50,131 nt of DNA from Fragilaria crotonensis (Eukaryota; Bacillariophyta; Fragilariophyceae; Fragilariales; Fragilariaceae). Of the stretch, positions 45,501 through 50,131 are shown piece after piece (position 1 is the first letter of the stretch; every line of letters starts with the position of its first letter). The notes beneath the pieces were generated by a model, which did not search any database, had not been told where the DNA came from, and saw only the letters and a program-made list of their open reading frames with translations. Both the position numbers and the translations under genes were made by a program. The stretch is from NCBI GenBank assembly GCA_022925895.1, contig JAKSYS010000470.1, forward strand, positions 1 to 50,131, read 5' to 3'.

Positions 45501-45763
45501 GCAGCATGAAAGCTCGCATTGGTTTGTTGGTGATGAAGGGGTGGTGCGTCCATTATGCCACCATGAATGGAAGGATCTTTTGAGTAATCCAAGGAACACT
45601 GAGGATGCGTTGAGAGATGACGGGACAGACCCATTGGGCCAGCAACAACAAATCGACCACATGAAATACATTGGTCTTTCTCTGGGGATAACATGAGGAC
45701 TTTCTTGGCATTTCTCCTGCGTGAATTTTCGATCCGACGTGAAAGCCTGGCCTGGAGGCTCAT
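42436..45763 (-). pseudogene. CACTA/Plavaka-like transposase, frameshifted
   Basis: The probable start is the Met of MSLQARLSRRIENSRR at 45763; the open frame extends further up to 45907 but with a hydrophobic leader unlikely to be real. Domains in order: zinc finger CISCGRF...RHLSTHPQC (about residues 30-55); acidic linker; LKRLKAPMIAYDEVMKWAV near 45170; central catalytic region with ILAIDKTTCDIGGGGRLSLE near 44740; cysteine motif QLCRACECPTGKSGY near 44280; FDSVRFGAHNDRGIFGACPG near 44130; ADDILNFGVPEVMNSSYAES near 43540; acidic C-terminal domain. Frame changes occur near 44208, 43715, 43350 and 43085. The order and motifs match fungal Plavaka-type transposases. About 1,100 residues if intact. 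The shifts could partly be introns, but no good splice signals were evident. Confidence 0.7.
42470..42529 (-). repeat. 30-bp tandem repeat in the transposase C terminus
   Basis: Two copies of GTGTTTTACTGCCACCGGGA plus GAGGAGG; on the minus strand they encode the repeated SSPGGSKTP peptide near the end of the transposase. Confidence 0.85.
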
Positions 45764-46099
45764 GGTGGTGGCATCCAAATGAACAACAGACAAGGACGAG
45801 CGACTTAAACAGAAAACCCTTGCATGTAGGTTGAGAATGACACAAATGAAGTGGTACACCGATACCAAGAAAGTTGCGAATACAAAAAAAGAAACAGAAC
45901 ACTTCATACATAGAGGTGTTCACTATATGCATGGATATGTTTGAAATACAAAATTGGCGTACCATAGGTGGTACACTTATTTTGAATGGTTTTGGTTGAA
46001 AATTCCATATTAATGTAAAATACATAAAGGTACAAATTGTAAAAAGTTTGGACATAATTTGTAAAATAATGTACTATGTAGGAGTCCATGTAAAAGCCG

Positions 46100-46109
46100 C
46101 CGCCTTGTG
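46100..46109 (-). repeat. Right terminal inverted repeat of element 2
   Basis: CCGCCTTGTG; reads CACAAGGCGG on the minus strand, one mismatch from the left end. The next bases inside (GCTTTTACATGGACTCC) share the GAGTCCA..GTA-type word found in the left subterminal repeats. Confidence 0.75.
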
Positions 46110-46111
46110 AT

Positions 46112-46936
46112 GTGGCTTGCATCTTTGCAGCCATCTTGGTTGGAGTGGTAGCCCTGTGGCTAATGTGGGTGCCCTGATGGAATGGAGCTGCAATCTTGTT
46201 GTTGCGCTCATGGAGGTGGAGGTTGCAATCCTCCTGGATGATCTGGTCAAAATTGTCGTCGGAATTGGTGGCATGATAGGCGGCTTGGGGACCTTTCTTG
46301 ATGGAGGTGCGCCTCTTCTTCTTGGTTGGTTGATCCTGATCGTCATCAGGGGTAGTGTTGGGAGAAGGAAAACGGTGGACACGGCGATGCTTGGATCCTC
46401 TGGGAGATCCGAAAGCTAAGGCTCCATGATAGAGGCCAGGATAAGTGGGCGTGTCGGGAGGGACAGGATTTGCGCCGATTGGGGCGCAAACGTCGACGTT
46501 ATCGTCGAAGGCATCGAGGTCTTCGGCCTTACGGGCGGACCTAGTGATGCGAGGGGCAAGGGTGGGGGGGGGCGTTCTTCATGGTGGACTTGGGGAAGCT
46601 TCTGTTCTTCAATGGGGAGTTTAAATTCGCTGCTGGCAAGTCCAAAAGGAGAGGGAAATTAATAGCAGTTAAACTCAAATTGTTAACGGCCGTAGGAAGG
46701 CTCGCCCAATGATTGTGCATGTCGGGCTAGTAATTTCTCTCGACGGTAGAGCCTTGGACCGGTGGTTTGAGGCGAGCAACCATGACAGTGTTCGTGTGAT
46801 CGGTACACAAGTACTGGCCAACGGTAGACTTAAGGTTAGTACGACATAGAAGTCTAGCGTCGGACTTCACGGGTGAGCAAGCGAACCTGACGGATCGTCC
46901 AGCTTTGGGCAATGGTGTTTTGTAGACATACACCAT
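46112..46936 (-). pseudogene. 5' half of the poly-Asn gene split by element 2
   Basis: Opens MVYVYKTPLPKAGRSVRF at 46936 and reads to VARLKPPVQGSTVERNY, where a TAG (46727-46729) interrupts. The same frame continues (LLLDLPAANLNSPLKNRSFP, STMKNAPPP) to a run of nine C at about 46562-46570, where coding moves one frame (LAPRITRSARKAEDLDAFDD) and runs on through VPPDTPTYPGLYHGALAF, a basic KKKRRTS motif resembling a nuclear localisation signal, and KMAAKMQAT at the transposon edge. The continuation is at 36720-36038. Unknown function; probably a disordered nuclear protein or itself a gene of an older repeat. Confidence 0.5.
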
Positions 46937-47729
46937 GGCGGTAGTAGATTTATTGATACAAGGATGTAGAAATGTAGGAAACTAAGTAGTAAAGGCCTTT
47001 ACTGGTTTTGGTTTGTGGAAATTATAAGTTAAATTAAGGATGAAAAATGAAGATGAGACTAGCAACAACATTAGTTGGAGTCTCACAAATGAAGTGTGGT
47101 CTTAGTCCCACTTCCTGAGTGGTGTTTGGGAAGTGTTGTCCATACTAGTAAAAAGAGTGTTGTTGAAGTTATCAACAACACTCATGATTTGAACTACATA
47201 GGAAGTGATTCAAATCATTTTTGTGTTGCAGACCGGTACCCATAGAGTTCTGATTCTCAGAATTCTACTGGAACGGGTCACGGACAGACTAAGGAAAATA
47301 AGGGACTGTCTACTGTAGTACCGTATGGTATTTAACCTTACAGTAAGTACTAGAGACAGTGTGACAGAGTGACAGTAGATTCCTAACATGCATTGCCAGT
47401 ACACAGTGCAGTAGTGGGCTGTAGGCATCTTCGAAGCTCGCACCACGCGATTTTGAATTTTGACCACAAAAAACGTTCCCTTGGTGGCCGGACCACCCGG
47501 TCTGTCTGGCACAACGGCACAACGCTACATGTATCGAAATGTCCATGGGCAACGCACGAAAGTGCGCACATGCACGCCCAAGCAAACTCGCGCAGCCTCC
47601 AAAATTGGAGCGCATGATTCGTGACCATCAAATCAGTCTGTCTCGAGTCTAGGAAAGGAAAGGCGCAGTCTTTTTCGTGTGGTTGAGAGAGTTGAGTGCC
47701 TACTTCTTGCAAACTCCTAGGTTTCAACC
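46937..47729. other. Intergenic region and promoter side of eIF5A, with hairpins
   Basis: No gene. Three inverted repeats lie close together: GAGACT/AGTCTC (47055-47060 with 47079-47084), a perfect 12-bp pair GAGTGTTGTTGA/TCAACAACACTC (47155-47166 with 47172-47183) and a perfect 10-bp pair ATGATTTGAA/TTCAAATCAT (47184-47193 with 47209-47218). The 200 bp before the eIF5A ATG are rich in pyrimidine tracts on one strand but show no classic TATA box. Confidence 0.6.
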
Positions 47730-48579
47730 ATGTCCGAAGAAGAGCACGATTACAACATTGAGAACGCCGATGCCGGCGCCTCTGCTACCATTCCCATGGA
47801 AGCCGGGCAGATCAAGAAGGGAGGGTAGGTGACATGATGATACGTCCGCAACGAGCATTTTCCATTTCCCCTGGAAGGCACTGGTTTTCACGTACCGTCG
47901 TACTATGGCTACGGAAGACTGCCTACAATACCGCGTGCGAGTACTGTTGTTGAGCAACAACTGATAAATATTTGCTATCCATCAGTCACCAACTAAAACT
48001 GACTTGAGTGTAATGTTGGGAGTCCTGTGATCACTCCCCTCTAATGTCCTGTTGGGCTTGTCGAAGCAACGGTCAAAGGAACATGAACTCTTGCCTCATT
48101 CCTTCCTGTGCTTGTCCGAACCACAACCTCATAACATTGGATTCACGTATGTTGGCACTCAAACTCACTCCTTATCGTGCCTCTGCTTCTTCAGATTCAT
48201 GATGATCAAGGGAAAGCCATGCAAGGTTTTGAGCATTTCCGTCTCCAAGACTGGAAAGCACGGCCACGCCAAGTGTAACTTCACCGCCGTCGACATTTTC
48301 ACCGGAAAGAAGTTGGAAGATATGATTCCATCCACCCACGGAACCAGCGTTCCTATTGTCAACCGTACCGAATGGGAGATTATCGACATCGGGGAGGACG
48401 GAGAGCTCACCCTCATGGACGAAGGAGGCACCCAAAAGACCGACCTTAACCTCCCTGAAGTTCCCGAGGGACTTGCCCAAGAGATCAGGGACGCATGGAG
48501 CGACGGAGAGAACACTGTCAAGGTTGCGGTTCAGGCTGCCGTCGGAATCGAGCAGGTTATCTCCTTCAAGAAGGAGTAG
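47730..48579 (+). CDS. EIF5A: Translation factor eIF5A, two exons
   Basis: Exon 1 is 47730-47824 (MSEEEHDYNIENAD... to KKGG), intron 47825-48194 (370 bp, GTAGGT...TTCAG), exon 2 48195-48579 (FMMIKGKPCKVLSISV onward), stop TAG. The joined protein is 159 residues, normal for the family. The hypusine loop SKTGKHGHAK is intact; the modified lysine by homology is Lys53. The N-terminal SH3-like barrel and C-terminal OB fold (IDIGEDGELTLMDEGG) are both present. eIF5A binds the ribosome E-site, relieving stalls at proline-rich and other hard peptide bonds and aiding termination. The intron position within the GG before the conserved MIKG segment is supported by exact codon completion. It is convergent with panB, about 275 bp apart. 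Confidence 0.97.
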
Positions 48580-48855
48580 TGGACTAAATCAGAAACAAGT
48601 ACTACTATCCGAAACGCACACGCACACCTACTCTTTCATCGCCCTCGTCCAACAATTTCATCATCATGTGTTTTGATGAAACGAATCGAATCAAGATTCA
48701 TTTTCTCACAGCGCCTTCTCGTACGCACCAGCAAGGATAGAAACAACCATAAGCTAGTCTGTCTGAGTTGGTAGTCAAACCATATATCTGGCGTTCTCCA
48801 GGTACCTATCTTTTTGACAAGGCCTATCCTGGCAAACTCCATTTCGACGAACCGA
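48580..48855. other. Convergent intergenic spacer between eIF5A and panB
   Basis: Holds both 3' untranslated regions. No canonical AATAAA was found by eye. No further gene seen. Confidence 0.7.
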
Positions 48856-50131
48856 TTAGGAAGGCTTACCACTACTACTACTACCACCACTGTCGCCGTA
48901 CAATTTCAGAAGCTCGTACTCGTCCGCTTCGGTCAGCTTCTTGGCAATGTCTTCGTGATGCAGTTCGCGCTCTTCTTCATCACTCTTGAGGAGATTCTCA
49001 AACGCAACCTTCTCCTCGTCCTTCATGACGTACGGCGAATACAATTCGCCAGGAAACACACCAGATTCCACATCCTCTTTGAACTCCTTCAATCCAACTT
49101 GAATTTCATGTCCTATTCGAGCATATCGTTTACAGAATTTCGGAACGAACGCCTCATGGTGCGGATGCGACAACATCCCCAGCATATCATGAAAGACCAG
49201 TACTTGTCCCGATGTGCCACCACCGGCTCCAATGCCAATGGTGGGAATTTCGAGTGTATTCGTAATGGCCGCGGCTACATTGGCTGGGACACATTCCAAC
49301 ACAATGCCAAAGGCACCCGCATCTTGCAATCGCAATGCCTCATCCACCAACACGCGCGCCCGAGCAGCAGTTCGACCCTGGGCGCGAAAACCACCAATCA
49401 CGGAAATGGCTTGAGGAGTCAGGCCAATATGACCCATGACGGCAACTGGAGGGAGAGTGCGTGGGTGAGCACATGCCAAACACGAATGGATCGCACACGA
49501 CACAATGAAACTATTGAACGTACCACCACCACTGACGATTTTCTCCACCGTTTTCGCCCTTGCTTTGCTTCCTCCCTATTTTTTCATCGTGATGAGGGAT
49601 TAAAGACGATGAGTGACAAGGAACGATTTGGTGCAACATCACCTGCATGGCGTCATAATCCAGTCAATGCCAATTTCGGTCAATCTACTACACGCGGGAC
49701 GCACACAGATCCGAAACTTCATTACACCAATATCAAACAGAAACTCACTCACCTCGATTTTGACAGCATCAACACCTGCTTCCTTGACAAATCTATAAGC
49801 ATTTCCTAGAGCCACATCTGTATCCTCAAATTCATAAGATCCGAATGGCATGTCCCCAATCAGCATGGGTATTGTCGGCGCATTGGAAGCGGCAGCATAT
49901 TCGATTCCCCGCTTCACGTTTTGACAATGATGCAGCATTTGTTCCATGGTGACGGGTTGTGTGGTTTCAAAGCCCATTTCCACCATGGCCGCAGAATCCC
50001 CAACCAAGACGATATCAATGCCAGCTCGTGCCACATGAACGGCGGATGGGTAGTCGTAGGCAGTCACCATGGTTATCTTTTGACCATGGCGCTTCTTGGA
50101 GGTCAAGGAGAGGGCGGATGCCTTGGAAGTT
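48856..50131 (-). CDS. panB: 3-methyl-2-oxobutanoate hydroxymethyltransferase (PanB), 5' partial
   Basis: Exons on the minus strand: >50131-49753, 49575-49524 and 49445-48856; introns 49752-49576 (GTGAGT...TAG, 177 bp) and 49523-49446 (GTACGT...CAG, 78 bp), both GT-AG. The splices restore the family motif AVKIEGG and then [12 protein letters not shown] exactly. Other landmarks: [10 protein letters not shown] near the start, the metal-binding [55 protein letters not shown], and FCKRYARIG. PanB transfers a hydroxymethyl group from methylenetetrahydrofolate to 2-oxoisovalerate, the first committed step of pantothenate synthesis. The frame is open to the window edge, so the start and any organelle-targeting presequence are outside. 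The C-terminal tail after FPGELYSPY is extended and acidic, with a Ser/Gly-rich end. Confidence 0.96.

Larger units (their letters stand above)
36723..46109 (-). mobile_element. CACTA/Plavaka-like DNA transposon with CACAAGG termini (element 2, 9.4 kb)
   Basis: Left end CACAAGGTGGCGGG at 36723, right end CCGCCTTGTG ending at 46109, flanked by AT (36721-36722 and 46110-46111). It contains, on the minus strand, an intact YGGWS-family ORF (37225-38922) and a transposase of the Plavaka/CACTA type with several frameshifts (45763-42436). Between them lie a MITE-like palindrome, duplicated segments, a 1.1-kb minisatellite and a broken plus-strand ORF. Removing the element with one AT restores an open frame in the interrupted gene. 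The superfamily is assigned from the transposase motifs and the CAC termini. Confidence 0.8.

Noticed and set aside
45763-45907. Hydrophobic N-terminal extension of the transposase (MKCSVSFFVFATFLVSVYHF) as a signal peptide
   Set aside because: A nuclear transposase should not have one; the Met at 45763 just before a basic segment and the zinc finger is a better start, and the extension is AT-rich upstream DNA.
48052-48194. Upstream part of the open frame preceding eIF5A exon 2 as coding
   Set aside because: It is intron: a GTAGGT donor at 47825 and CAG acceptor at 48194 join exon 1 and exon 2 with exact restoration of the conserved KKGG-F-M-I-K-G segment.

Overview
The window looks like repeat-rich nuclear DNA of a stramenopile, most likely a diatom. 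It carries a Ty1/copia retroelement of the type common in diatoms, two tyrosine-recombinase (DIRS-order) retroelements, intron-containing housekeeping genes with GT-AG introns and the standard code, and a few compact genes in a sea of broken transposons. I cannot name the species.

Layout. 1-6490: a copia element on the minus strand, cut by the window start, with two LTR pieces and decayed gag and pol. It sits inside the left end of a second retroelement (6489-13826, plus strand). That element has gag, reverse transcriptase, RNase H and tyrosine recombinase, and the split direct repeats A1 ... B1-A2-B2 typical of PAT/Ngaro-type elements. 13827-16830: low gene content, with one clear small gene, DPH3 (15743-16015, minus). 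16831-19640: a GC-rich island holding one long decayed minus-strand reading frame, disrupted by a 169-bp tandem duplication and a stop. I do not recognise it; a viral or other foreign origin is possible. 20298-28079: a second, unrelated tyrosine-recombinase retroelement (plus), decayed.

28-47 kb holds the most interesting structure. Two DNA transposons (29675-33906 and 36723-46109) share inverted ends beginning CACAAGG(T/C)GG, each flanked by a 2-bp AT duplication. Both carry, in the same order and on the same strand, a protein of an unnamed family (marked by a YGGWS motif) and a zinc-finger protein. In the larger element the zinc-finger protein is a CACTA/Plavaka-like transposase. Each element splits a minus-strand reading frame, and in both cases taking out the element plus one AT joins the two halves in frame. 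One of the split genes contains an approximately 99-unit CAA/TTG tract read as poly-Asn. The larger element also contains a 1.1-kb higher-order minisatellite, a small palindromic MITE-like insertion and a duplicated gene start.

47.7-50.1 kb is a conventional gene pair in convergent orientation: eIF5A (two exons, plus) and panB (three exons seen, minus, 5' end beyond the window). All coordinates of broken genes are the span over which homologous or coding-like translation can be followed; frameshift positions are approximate.
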